NCBI RefSeq assembly: GCF_022458985.1
Contig: NC_061783.1
Location: 15,073,913 to 15,137,912 of the forward strand
From: Mugil cephalus
Taxonomy: Eukaryota > Chordata > Actinopteri > Mugiliformes > Mugilidae
Direction of reading: 5' to 3'
Length of the DNA: 64,000 bases
Below the pieces are notes generated by a model that was not told the DNA's origin, made no database searches, and worked only from the letters and a program-made list of their open reading frames with translations. Positions 26,974 to 42,057 of this stretch are shown here, piece after piece. Position 1 is the stretch's first letter. Every line of letters starts with the position of its first letter. Made by a program: the position numbers and the translations under genes.

Positions 26974-27258
26974 CCCCTGTTGTGTTCTATATGTGTTTGT
27001 TTGGTTGTCTTCTCACATATTTAAATTTTTTGTTGATTTAAGGTTATTCACGTCTCTTATCTCTGAAACATGATGTCTGCTCTTGCTGAATTTTTGTCAC
27101 AGATATAATATTTGTCTGACTAGTTTGTAAAAAATAAATAAATAAATAAATAACTTGTTGCCAGCTGAAAAATAATCGCCCATTATTTATCCAATAGGAG
27201 GCTCGTACCTATTTGATTAGTTAAATCCAGGTGGTGACTTTTTTTGACCAGGCAGTGT
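26276..27258 (-). mobile_element. Tc1-like transposon relic
   Basis: The minus strand encodes the C-terminal catalytic part of a Tc1 transposase, including the DDE-domain hallmark [16 protein letters not shown] (ORF 26276-26512). Further transposase sequence continues to about 26880. The right terminal repeat (ccaggtggtgactt, then gaccaggcagtgta) ends at about 27258. A (TG)n tract interrupts the body, and the left terminal repeat was not found. It is an inactive, rearranged copy between tmem272-like and mrpl9. Confidence 0.85.
26911..26969. repeat. (TG)n microsatellite
   Basis: About 29 uninterrupted TG dinucleotides inside the Tc1 relic. Long pure tracts like this are usually highly polymorphic. 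Confidence 0.95.
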
Positions 27259-27570
27259 ATATCGCCAATATAAACAATTTTAAATGGGTTAAAAACTATC
27301 GTTTACGTTTAGTACAGAATCTAGTGCAGAGTTTTAATACAGGACTTTTTTCAGACAGCTATGCAGCCGTTGGGGTCCTCTACGTCACACAAGAAGCGAC
27401 AAGTTATCTGTAAGCTAGCCGACATGCTGTAGTCAGTGTGTCTGCGACTATAGGGGATTGACTGGTGATTAAAGGCTGAATTTATGGTGGCGTTTCAAAT
27501 GCAGATATAGTTTTGGACCTCTTAGCGAATCAAGGGGCTAAAATCTGTTCATCTTGAGTGTTTTGTCAAC

Positions 27571-29734
27571 ATGTGGAGCTCCGGCCGCCGTGTCCTTCAG
27601 GATCTGCTCAGCCTGCCGGCTGTCAGGAGCTTCTCCCTGACTGCGGCTCGGGTCAGTGTCCCTGCACTTCTGGACAAAAATAATGTCACCGTTTTACAAC
27701 TCGTCACTTATCGACTCTCTTACAGTCACTTTATAATATATTGCACTCTGTTGCATTCTATTGCAATAGAGACACAGCTTGCTAATAACTAACAGACAAA
27801 AGTTCTGGAACATCTTTCGCTGAGTTTGTAATGTTTTATTGAAAAGTCGTAGTTTGCTTTTCAACTTTATTGTGCGTTGTACCACTTTATCGTATCATTG
27901 CAAACTATAGCTCATTAGATGCCTATTGAAGAGAAAACGTAACATTAAAGCTATTATTAGCCGTTAGCTAACTTATTATTTAACTTGTAAATGAAAGGGA
28001 TTAGTGATATGATGATGTTCACGTTTATACCCATTTGTTATGAATCTACCATCAAATATAAAAGCATTACACAAATAATATTTCACTTTTTTAAACTTTA
28101 CAATACAGTGTATGTGTTTTTTATTGACATGACAAAAATCCTGTCTGGTTTATTGATGTTTCCACAGAACACAGTTGTGGTGGAGCGATGGTGGCAAGTG
28201 CCCTTGTCTAAAGTGGGCAGTCCGCCGAGGCTTCACCCTCGAAGACACCGCATCTATAAGTTCGTGGAGGACACCAGCCATAAGCCCTCACAGAAGATGG
28301 AGCTCATCTTAACTCAGACTGTACCGAGTGAGTATCTCCAGCTCTTTCTAGAATTGCAGAATTTCAAGCCGAGGGGGGGGGTGTATTATTGTTTTCGGAC
28401 TAGTAAGATACTAACAGATGTTTTTGGTTGTGATAGAGCTCGGTGGACGAGGAGACACTGTGCTGGTGAAAAAATCTGTTGGCAGAAACAGGCTGCTGCC
28501 CGAAGGCCTGGCAGTGTATCCATCACCAGAGAACAAAAAGATATTTGCTGAGGAGTTGAGGGTGTGCACAATATCTCCATTTGTACATTTGTTCCTCACA
28601 TACACTGTATTGCCAAAAGTACTCGCTCACCCATCCAAATAACTGAATTCAGGTGTACAAATCAAGCACCGAGACGCGCAGACTGCTTCTACAGACATTT
28701 GTGAAAGAATGGATCACTTAATCGTTAAATAACGTCTTATTAAACCCTATGGATTAAGAATGGGATGTCACTTAAGAGCCAATACTTTTGGCAGTATAGT
28801 GCATCATGTGATATTGTACAGCCTTTCATCACTGTCACTTCTTATTCACACAGCTTTTACGAGAAGGGAAGCCGGAGGACAGAATTCAAACTCGTACGGG
28901 ACATTTGGTGAGTCTCTATGAGCATTCACGTTGTTTCTCACCCACTGAGGTCCTTAACAATTGTGCTTGAGTCATAATTATGTTAAGAGGTGAACTCGCC
29001 AACAAGTTTGCTGGTGTTCCTACAGACAGTGGCCGTTCTTCGACAGTCCCAGCTGAAGATAAATAAAGTGCCCTGTGAGGATTTCCAGGTCACAAAAGAA
29101 GTTGTGTCCAGGTGTTTTGCAAAGAAGGTATGACTGTGTTTGTTTCTCCTTTTACCCTCGTTTTCCTTCATATCTCATATAATCTAATTATAATAAACCC
29201 TTTCTCTAGCTGCGGATTGTTGTGCCGGTGCATGCGATAACACTTCCATTTGAGCCCATTAAGGAGTTGGGAGACTATTGGTGTGAGGTTAAGGTAAGAG
29301 GTTTTTTTTTGACTTTATGATCAGATATGCATCGCTGCATACTGTGTCACTGTAGTAGTTAAAGTTGTACTAAACAGTTTGCAAACTTGTTATAACTACT
29401 ATTTTGAACAAAAAAAACCCAAAACATTTGCTTGTTGTTCGTCTTATCCCAGGTGAACGGAATAGACGCAGTTCAGGTTCCCATGTCGGTGGTGCCGTAT
29501 GAGGACATGTCTGCAAACTATCGGCGGCAGCTGAAAGCGCAGGCGGCCGCAGACGCACAAGAAGATGCTGGCGAGGAGGACGACTCGTTGGAGGCCGTTT
29601 CTGATGCAGCAGTGGAGACTCAGGCTGCTGAAGACTCCACGAGTCAAGGTTCAACCTCAGCTGCTGAGGAAATGAACACAAAGACAGAGCAGGACGCAGC
29701 ATCGCCACCGAGCGAAAGCCCGAAAAAAGATTAA
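27571..29734 (+). CDS. mrpl9: mitochondrial large ribosomal subunit protein bL9m
   Basis: Component of the mitochondrial 39S subunit. Seven coding exons: 27571-27651, 28168-28327, 28437-28561, 28854-28907, 29026-29127, 29210-29293 and 29453-29734. They sum to 888 nt (295 residues; human 267). The N-terminal exon is a typical mitochondrial presequence ([10 protein letters not shown] onward, Arg and Leu/Ser rich, no acidic residue before Asp11). The conserved core follows, with [18 protein letters not shown], the bL9 signature region [16 protein letters not shown] and the C-terminal [14 protein letters not shown]. The C-terminal 70 residues or so are an acidic, alanine-rich tail longer than in human. 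Intron 3 holds a small MITE. It is convergent with prcc; AATAAA is near 29872. Confidence 0.95.
28601..28803 (+). mobile_element. Tc1/mariner-type MITE
   Basis: About 200 bp bounded by imperfect inverted repeats: 'cactgtattgccaaaagta' at the left, and at the right 'tacttttggcagtatagtg'. The TA flank fits a TA target site. The internal sequence has no transposase. It is a deletion derivative, within mrpl9 intron 3 (28562-28853). Confidence 0.75.
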
Positions 29735-30657
29735 AGGACTCTAAATGAACGTGCCTGTAGAAGTATGGTGGATATTGTTTACCTGCAATACACATACTGT
29801 ACATGCATAGCAACAATTGTCTGTGTGATTATTAAAAAATAATCCTGTTCTGTCACTAATCATCATCATATTAATAAATACACAAGAAAAAAAATTGAGT
29901 TAAAAAGGTCGTTATTAATGAAAGCAACTTGGTAAAGGTACGAACCATAGATCATTTTGCTCCAATTCTTGTGATTGAAACCAAAAACTGAATTTAAAAG
30001 ATAAAAAAGAAAGGAAAAATACTGATTTATTTGTATTCTTTTTAACTACACAACAATATGAGGTAAACTGGAATGCCAGTGCCAATATAAAAACTTTTTA
30101 AACGAGACCTGCTGAAGCCAAATATTTGAAAGAGCCTAACGTCTGCAATGTGTGTATTCCAACATCATTTATTCCAAACTCTAGGATGACTTCAGCTCAT
30201 TTCTCCATAGCAACATTTTACTTCTTCCCAGACAATCGAATCTCAGTGTAGATTCATGTGTTTCCACACTGAGTACACCCCATGAAGAGAAAGCAAATGC
30301 ATTCAAATGAAGAACATTTATAATCACCATTTCAGGGTCACATAACATCTTTTCTGCCAAAATATTCACATTGTTATTTAGGTTCTGTGTCTATATTTAC
30401 TGTAAAAGGAGTGGCTGCAAAGGAGAGAGTAGCATCCATGACTGGATTTTGGGACTGAACACCTTATCAAACAATAGAATATTAACGTTTCAACACAAAG
30501 ACAGGATGGAGGGCAGGAGGAAAAATCTGTATTAAGGTTTGCATACTTTTTCCTAAACACAACTTATCCCCTTATGTATGTAAATCTGGAAAGTTCTACT
30601 CTAATTTGTGACGCAGGGTTTCTGTATTAAACCACCAGGGTCCACAGTTAATGACCA
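29735..30657. other. converging 3' UTRs of mrpl9 and prcc
   Basis: No coding signal. AATAAA at about 29872 on the + strand serves mrpl9. On the minus strand a TTTATT near 30170 could end prcc. The two genes are tail-to-tail with under 1 kb between their stop codons. Confidence 0.5.
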
Positions 30658-33405
30658 TTAGAAACCGTATTTGGCCTGGGTCTGCCGGCGGGTTAGCTTG
30701 TTTTCTGCCCAACTGTTCTTCAGCTCCAGCTCGCGTTCCTTTGCCTGGAAGAGAACAAATACATTCTTGGTCATTTGAACCAGTATATTTACTGAGTTTG
30801 ATGAGTGATTAAAATCCTCCCCACGAGTTCAGACTACCAGAGATATACAGGAACTGGTTCAGAGAAGCTAAAAGCCTGAACGTGCAGCTTGAGCACTAAA
30901 TGATGCTAATGAACCGTCACCCGTTGAGGTCAGCCAAACTTCCTCAGTGTAGTATCACAAATAAAAGTCAACTTAAAAGAAACTTTTTAGCTATTTATCA
31001 TGTCTAAGTGCCTTGTGCTGAAGAGGTTTTTATGCAGCTTGTTGTCTAAATCTCAAGAACAGTAGTTCTTGAGATTGATTATCTCAGAGGGATGTGTGCA
31101 GACTCCTCAGAAGCCACAAACTCGTGAACAAAGACAAGTTGACATTACACTAAACGCTAAGTGTCGTTTGAACTCAAGAAGCACTCACCTGATGAATGAG
31201 ATATGTTATCTGATGCTTGCGTCGCTGTTGTCCTGTGGGTCCTTCTCCCTTTTTCTGCAGAAAGATAGAGGAAAATCACATTAAATCACGTTAAGCGTGT
31301 GTGATTCTGATTATCGGATCGTCTGCGTGTTTGTATCATCACTTTTGACTTGCATTTAATCATTTATTTCTACCATTTATGACCGGTTAATACTTAGCTC
31401 CCATTAGAAAACACTTAATATTTTCAGATTTGACATAACGTCAAACATGTTATGGCTGGAGGGCTTTAGGTGTTCCCTGTTTGAATGTAACGCCACAGTA
31501 CCTTAAGAGTAGAAGAATACATACACGATCCTCCCCTTATCACATTACACACAAAAATATACAAAAAAAGAGAACTCCAACACTCAAGCCTGCTACTCTC
31601 ACCAATGCAAAAACTGTGCATTTAGCTAACCTTGCTATAAGACTGCCGTTGCTGCTTTTCTTCAGACATGCTCTTGGTCATCCACTGCTGGTTTCCACTC
31701 AGCTGGTCGTCCCCTTTGATCTCCAGAAACTTCACCTCCTCTTTGCCTCTGTTTCTTTTCCCCTGTAGCCGCATGAACTGGACGACAGAGAGGACACATT
31801 AAAAAAAAATTAACATATTATTTGTATACGTAGCTACTGTACGGGAGGGGGAGGGGGGTGGACAGGCAAACTTGATAACAAGACGAGCAAAAACAGGCAC
31901 GACGTAACCTTCTCAAAAAGTCAAGCAGCACAGTTCTTACCGCTTCATCATCAAACATGGCTGACTGGCCGGGCTCTTCAGCTTCTGCCACTCCAGGGTT
32001 GGGTTCTTGGTAGTATGGCTCATTATAGTATCCCTGTCCAAAAAGAAAAAAGGTTTGAGTATATCACCCCTTCATACTGAATACCATTATAATAACCTAA
32101 ACTAAAACAGACTGTATTTTGAACTGATTTGGCCTCTTTTAGCGTTTAAATACAATACTGAAATAAACAGTCGGTGCAGTCTCAATCTAAAGCAATGGCT
32201 GGTGTGTATTTATAATAGAAAGTCATTATTACCGGAGGGAAACCCTCAGGACCTGCCATGGGTTGTTGATACGGATATTGACCTCCCCATGCACCTGCGG
32301 CCTCATGATTCCCCCCAAAGTCAAGAGGGGCGTCCGACTGCCCTGGCTCATCAGAAGCCGAGATGGGAAGGGCCTCTGCTGGGGCTAATTGTGGAGGGGC
32401 TATTTGTGCGGGAGCTAACTGTGCGGGGGCTAACGGCTCAGGGTCTAAGCTTGGGATGACTGCAGGGAGAGGCTGGGGGCTCTCTTCTAGGGAGAAGTAG
32501 TTCTGTGGGGATATGTCCTCCTCGTTATCCTGGTCATCCGTGGCTATTTGTCTAGCCAGCTGCATGGCCGCTGACTTTGCCGCAGCCTTGATAGCGGAGG
32601 GAGACGCACTTGACCCAATCAGACCCTGAGCGGGAGTTCCAGGTTTGGGTCCTTTAGGCTCTTGCCGTTTGGTGAGTGTATGAGGAATCAGAATTCGGTC
32701 CATCTCCTTCACCGTCAGGTTTTTGGGCTGTGGCAGAAGGGAGGACAGGCCTGAACCTGCAACCTGCAGGAGATCGGAGATATGGGTTGAGAGATTGACT
32801 GTGAGCGGAGTATAACACTCTCTACAAAACTGGATCAAGTAATACATTAGTTCATTATTTTAATCATAGAACGAGATCAAAAAGGAGTACAAAAGTGGGA
32901 CTTGAAAGAGCAATATTTAAACTGACACATGCAAACTGAGGCGTTTTCTTACCTGGCGTTGTTGTTTCTTCTTTGTTGGTTCATCGTCGTCCGAGTCCGA
33001 CTGCAGACAAGAAATTCACAGATTATCAATTATAATATAGTAACTACGAAATTAAAATGTGTGATCAAAGGTCTGAACAGACACAGCACTCACATCCTGT
33101 CTCTGGATCTGTGGTACAGTGATCTTGACGGGTTCTGTTCGTTTCCTCGGCTTAGGCAGACTGGAGAATAAGCTTCCCCTAGACGGCTGGAGATCTGGAT
33201 CATCACCTGTCACGCTGTCTAATGCTTTAGAGTTTGCTTGTGTTGCCCTGCTTGGTCCACCGCTCCCTGCTGCAGATCCTGTTTTTTTAGGAGCAGGCAG
33301 GGCTGAGAAGAACCCTCCTGCGTTTGTTTTTCTCTGTGGTGCTGCAGAGGTCGCGGTTTCCTCCGAGTCACTATCATCACTGCTTCCATAGGCGACTAAA
33401 GACAT
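30658..33405 (-). CDS. prcc: PRCC, proline-rich nuclear protein
   Basis: Nuclear protein linked to pre-mRNA splicing and mitotic checkpoint control, known from PRCC-TFE3 fusions in human renal carcinoma. Seven coding exons: 33094-33405, 32953-33000, 32233-32763, 31941-32033, 31631-31777, 31189-31254 and 30658-30744. They total 1284 nt (427 residues; human 491). The N-terminus MSLVAYGSSDDSDSEE matches the human start. Conserved blocks are LPKPRKR-PVKI, LLPQPKNLTVKE, SPSAIKAAAKSAA, MFDDEA and the near-identical C-terminus from RRKHQITYLIHQAKERE to TQAKYGF. The proline-rich N-terminal part is shorter than in mammals. A fish-specific run of (L/I)APAQ-like units sits near codons at 32390-32440. 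It is divergent from hdgf across 2.4 kb. Confidence 0.95.
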
Positions 33406-34045
33406 GACTGCTGGTACTGTTAAATATTAGCAATCTGCAGAAACTCGTGAACATGGATAACCGCTTCTCCTTGATTTGCTCTCAGGAAGCCGAGCTCACA
33501 CGAACTGACTCCAATTAAAGGTATGCTAGTCTTTGAAAACAACAACCACAGAGAAAACGATTCCAAGTGGAGCTCTACTTTCATTAAAAACAAGACAGAT
33601 TAAAAGGGGACCTCTCCGTAAGCTGATTCATTTAAAGGACCGACCAACTTCACAGATGTAAGCTAGGCCACCGCAGCTAACGAGGGTAGCTAAACCACAG
33701 TTATTTCCTCACACAAGTCAACTTTCTGTCAGTACTATTATTGCACACGAATCAGCATCGATCGATGCAGCCGCTGCGTTATTTTACCATACAATACGGC
33801 ACTTTGATGCGTTGTTACGCCAGCAAACTGAGCTCGTTAGTCCTTTGACTCCATCAAAACATTCGCCTCCATCGTTCGATTGAAATAAAAAACGACTACT
33901 GCGCAGCTTTCTGCACAGTCTTCTTCTTCTTCTCCTTCTATTAATTATCCAGTGGTAAACGACTTCAGCGTAACACTGCCCCCAATGGCCAGAGTTTGAA
34001 TAGACACCAATTTACAGTGGAAAATCTCATTATGTGTATTTTTCT
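33406..34045. other. prcc upstream region
   Basis: Probable prcc 5' UTR and promoter. It includes a short pyrimidine tract (cttcttcttcttctcc) at about 33920. No TATA box or clear factor site was identified. Confidence 0.4.
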
Positions 34046-34046
34046 A

Positions 34047-34124
34047 ATTAGATTAGATTAGATTAGATTAGATTAGATTAGATTAGATTAGATTAGATTA
34101 GATTAGATTAGATTAGATTAGATT
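34047..34124. repeat. (GATTA)n pentanucleotide microsatellite
   Basis: About 15 perfect GATTA units. They lead straight into a unique-looking segment that matches the repeat at 34713, so the array probably grew from the 'agattagatt' end of that repeat. Confidence 0.95.
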
Positions 34125-34330
34125 TGGGCCGAGTTCAAGTACAAAGCCTATGTTAGCATCTAACCAGAAGTGTAGAGATTTTATAATTTACAGAAAGTGC
34201 GGTTCTTTACAGAGGTCACAGTACTGAGGCTTCATTAATGCTATTTCCCGCAGTATGTACACGGTTAAGTAGTATGTACACAGCATATGTTATGCACAGA
34301 ATGTTTAGCGTTGACAGAGTAGAAGATAAC
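34125..34330 (+). repeat. interspersed repeat copy A (unclassified)
   Basis: Contains 'gttagcatctaaccagaag' with nearby 'caagtacaaag', matching copy B at 34713. The copies face the same way and lie about 0.6 kb apart. This is a widespread fish repeat whose class I cannot name. Confidence 0.5.
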
Positions 34331-34712
34331 TATGTAGGTAAATCAATAATCTGGTAGGACGCTGAGTCTCATGCTGCCATCTTGATCTACATATTGCATG
34401 TTAAGTGATTTCAACATTCTCTTGATCCACCCTAAAATATCAATGATTAAAATTAAGATTTGGGCCAACTATGAGTGGGTCATTGCTCCCGGTGTGTCCT
34501 CTTTCTCCTCAAACATCCTGGTAGTTTAGCTTCATAGAAGTCTGAAATATGCACCACACCATTGATTACATAATCAGGACCTTAACGCAGGTCCATTGCA
34601 ACTGACCCGGAGCACCGGGTGTGAATAGGGCATGTGCATCGAAATGGTAAAACCTTCATTATTTATTTTTTATTAGCTTAAATGATGCATATACATAAAT
34701 CTAGTTTTTAGT

Positions 34713-35010
34713 TTAGATTAGATTCAACTTTATTGCCATTACACATGTACAGGTACAGAGCAACGAGATGCAGTTTAGCGTCTAACCAGATAAGCAGTAA
34801 GTGCATGTACCATAAATAGTGTGGTATATAAGCCATATGGTACAGGTTGTTTTTATAGCATATGGACTACATTTACAGATGAAAACCTATGTGCGGGTTA
34901 GTGAGCGAAATATGCACAATAATTGAGGTACTATGAACATATGACACAGATGGATTTGTGCTTTAAAAGTAAGTAGACTATATACAGGAACTGTAACATA
35001 AGCTATACTA
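34713..35010 (+). repeat. interspersed repeat copy B (unclassified)
   Basis: Opens with 'agattagattcaactttatt' and continues with 'caacgagatgcagtttagcg' and 'tctaaccagataagcagtaa', related to copy A. The following 35010-35280 is AT-rich, dominated by tata/atat words. Confidence 0.5.
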
Positions 35011-35762
35011 GAGGAAATGGCAGGTGGTAAATTCAAATAATTAAATTAAAATATTATATTAAATTATATAAAATATTTATATAGTTTCATACACATACTC
35101 ATATATACACCTTAATATATTTGCAGATACCTATATATCAGACTATTTATATTTATTCGCACATTATAACTTATGTCCACTCCATATTTTATATAATAAT
35201 TTATTATTATACTAAATATCCTTACATACCTATACTTTATATCTATACTTTCATATGACCATAGACTATATCTGTGTTGTGGGGGCTTTGTTGTTGTTGT
35301 ATTCCTGCAAAGAAAAACTGCAAAGAGAATTTCCTTTTGGGTGCCTAAAAGTATCTTCTACTTTAAAAACTTGACGTTAGGTTTCTTGAAAGTCGCTTCT
35401 CATTTGAGACATTACCTTGTGGCGCTTTAAACCGATGGGGGGCGCTATTTGTGCAAAGGCTGGGGGCGCGTCTGCAAAGAGGGAAGCGGGTTTCAATTTC
35501 AAACCCAAATAAACCGAGGGACGAGCTAGTGGATTGTGGGACAGCGATAACACTAAACAGTTCATTTACCGCGCTTTCCCGTGGAAACTGAACGTCGTGG
35601 TTTATTCTCGGTCGTGGTGTAGACGCAACTGCATTGACTCCGCCGGTAAAAAGTCGCCTGACGCGTCTTCGCTCCAATTTTCCGCGCCTGGTTAATTTGG
35701 ATGACAAACCGAGGCTTGGCTTGTTTGCAGGTGTTTATCACTACGGATACGGCACCACGTTA

Positions 35763-35785
35763 AAAAAAAAAAAAAAAAAAAAAAA
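35763..35785. repeat. poly-A tract next to the hdgf start
   Basis: 23 consecutive adenines ending 58 bases before the hdgf ATG, hence in its 5' UTR or core promoter. Confidence 0.9.
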
Positions 35786-35843
35786 CACCACTGTGCTTTA
35801 ATTACTCTCATATTTGGTATAGCGAGCGATTTCTGCTAGAAAC

Positions 35844-39017
<3,174 letters not shown>

Positions 39018-40740
39018 CGTCAACTCAGAAGAAAACCAACAACCTTTTGATGCTTCTCTCTGGAATTTAAGCATCAACTCAAAACCTGCAGGATTTCAGC
39101 TGTTTAATTAAGTAGGAGAATTTAAAGAAAAGAAAAAGAAAACAAAACACCAGAGTGTTTGTATTGAGAGACAAACAAATCATAATTTGCCATTTTTGGG
39201 ATATCATATATCCCAGAAACAAAAAAGTTTGCTAATCAGATTTCAAACAATTGAACCGAGCACTTTAAAGCTCATTTATAAATGGGATTTTGGTGTGTAT
39301 ATATTTTTTATTTCTAAGTGCAATTACACAATTACAAAGACTGAATGCTAGGTGTCAAAACATCTTTCAGTTTAGAGGGAATAAACACTGAATATCACAG
39401 AATATATCGTAAATAAATAAATAAATAAAAATGCATTTAAATCACAAAAAAAAATACATTTATTTGACTAAATGGTCCCATTTGGTTGTTTGGAAACGTC
39501 AACATTGTACAGAACAGAACAAATTTTCACCCACGCTCTCAGCTTTAGTTCATGAATTTACTGTTTTACTTCACCTAGCTTCTCAGCTTCATTTCAGTCA
39601 TTTATTCTTTCTTTCTGCCCCGTTAATCATCGTCTAGTTTTATGCAACACAGGTTTTGTTGCTTTGGTGTGCGTGCGCGTGCATGTGTGTGTGTGCGTGC
39701 GTGTGTGTGTGCGCGCTTTGTTGCAGGTGACCAAATTATGTGGTAAATTTCAGAATTGTTGAATATCCCCATTTGAACTACGAGTAAACCTCTCTTTAAC
39801 ATCACTTCAGCCGATGACGTGTGTTGTTATGAGCAGAAAGACATTCCTGAATGTTGTGAGCTTGATGCGTTCGAAGTCAAGCTGGAGCAGTGTTAATGAC
39901 TGTCGCGAGGGGAGGGGGCTGTTATGTGTCACCACCTTTTTCTAGGAAATTGTCTGGCAACCTCTTACAAGGCGAAAACTCAACTTGAAGTTTTAATATT
40001 ATAATTTCCTATATAGCTCACAGTTGTGCGGCCATTGCTCGATGCTGTCAAAAGTGCAGGTTTCATTCAGTAATTGGTTGTGCCAAATATGTCCAGCTCA
40101 TTCAGGTTGGAAATTTACTGCAAAAATTGTTCATGCATTTTGAAAGAATATATGGAGCGAACCATCTGTAAAATTTTGATTTATGACTTTTTTTTTTTTT
40201 TTTTCTTTGATTCCCGCCCTCTTAACTGGAATACGAGTCTGTTTTACTTCAGTGGTCTTATTATTTTGACTGTGAAACAAAGTTGTGATGTTTTAAAGAT
40301 GTGTTTTATTCAAACATCTGTTTAGACAACATGTTCAACATACAGTGTTGTTATTTTCCACTGTGGATCATTTTGGTGCGAACTCGGTCCATCGTGTTGC
40401 CTGGATGTCGTCATCGCTTCAGTGTTCTTTCATGTATTTGACAACGTTAGCCTACAGTTTATCGAAATTGAAACCATAAGGGAACGCTCGGCTCTTTAGG
40501 GTGAAAATAATTCTGGATGTTGTGTCTAAGGTGGCAACTTTCCCTTCACCACACCATTTACTTCAAGATATATAAAATGGTCAAAGCACCACTTCAGATC
40601 TGGATTTAATCTCAAGGTTTAGCTTTCTCTGTTACTTTCAGAAGCTGCCATTCATCTTAACCTGCTGCTTAGTTTACTATTGTAGTTGCCAGTTCATTTA
40701 ATAAACATGTTGATTACATAAAAATGTGTTTGTGTCATGC
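39018..40740 (+). other. hdgf 3' UTR
   Basis: Possible polyadenylation signals occur near 39378, in the AAATAAATAAATAAA run at 39410-39429 and at about 40700 (ttaataaacatg). A mixed GT/GC alternating tract lies at 39666-39718. There is no other gene signal. The gap 40740-41700 is also non-coding, with nothing recognised. Confidence 0.5.
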
Positions 40741-41713
40741 TTATATCCATTAAAACCTGCTTATTTAAAGCAGATTATCTTGATCTTAGTCATTACAATA
40801 GTTTTCATAAATAGGATTGTTTGCAGTTTCCTCCTAATCCATATATAAACTGTTTTTTTTTCTCTTTCACGTATAAATGTATGAAACTAACATGTATGCA
40901 GTTGTCACAAATAATTTGCTCCTAAGAGAGCCTTGAGGCCCAGTTAGGTCCCAGAGGCTGTGCATGCTGAACTAGTTTTGGAGTTATGTAACTGGTCCTG
41001 ACAGCTTTGAATTTGTCATGAGGTTTGGTTGCTTATCGTTTGGGCAACATTTTAAGTACATTTCTCTTTTTAGTATATACAACAGAATGAGAAAGTTTTG
41101 GCTATATTTCAGCTTTGATTTGTGCTTACATGTGCGATTGCAGCATGAAATTGTAGCCTCTTGCTTCCCTTGCTTTGTGTTTGGCTAAAAATATCTACCA
41201 GCTTTGTCACAGTAGAATTACAGCAAGGTTTATAATGATTCACTTTATCTGCCTCCCTGTGAGGTCTCGCGCTGAATTACAACCTTATTTCAACAATGAA
41301 CATGTGCAAATATTACAGATAAACTATCGTTAGCGAGTTTAGTAACTACAGAAATATAACTCAAGACAGAGGAAACAAAAGAGACACATTTGTAGGTTTT
41401 ATGTTTAAGTTGCTGCACCGTGGGCCTTTGAGGAAGATGATTTCAATCCTTACTACAGGACATGGCAAAATGTGCTACCCTTGAGTTGGATAGTGCAAAA
41501 AGGGATGAAATGAGTCAATACATATAATGTACAGTGTAAATGTAACATGTCACTGATGAAGTGAATAAAATACAACATTTGTGATTGGGAGACTTCCTAT
41601 CATTAGTTTGTTCGCAGCTACAGTGGTGTGAAGGTCATCTTGGTCTCCGCGGCCTGCATCCTGCTCACAAATCAATGTAATAAGTTCCCTAAGCTCGACA
41701 GTAGATGTGCCTT

Positions 41714-41823
41714 TGCGCATGCGTGAAGCCAGGCCCGTTCCTCCTGTCCAGAAGGGGGCGCTGCTTGTCGGTGTTGTTGGTTGTGTCCACCCTGCTACAT
41801 GTGACATTGACATCAACCGGAGG
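41714..41823 (+). promoter_or_regulatory. mrpl24 promoter and noncoding first exon
   Basis: A near-consensus NRF-1 palindrome, TGCGCATGCG, is at 41714-41723. A CTCF-like motif CCAGAAGGGGGCGCT at 41748-41762 matches the common 15-base consensus at 14 positions by my count. A strong donor (GG then GTAAGC) follows at 41824, and an acceptor (tttcccag) at 42050 lies just before the mrpl24 ATG, so the first exon is noncoding. Confidence 0.6.
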
Positions 41824-42057
41824 GTAAGCGTAACTTTGCAAGTTACTGTCTCACTTTTCTCCTATATCAGCACGTTTTAATAGTTATGTTAAAAACGCAG
41901 GTCTCTCTCATATTTGCGTTTTATTTGTGTGTTTGACAAATTGCGTCTAAACCGCTCTCAGTTAACGTAAACGACAGCTTCTTGGAGAGCTAGCGTTAGC
42001 CTAGCTTATGTTGACATGGATGTCTTTTGAGAAAATAATTTGTTTCCCAGCAGCACA

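Noticed and set aside
34047-34124. Telomere-like array
   Set aside because: The unit is GATTA, not TTAGGG; an ordinary pentanucleotide microsatellite.
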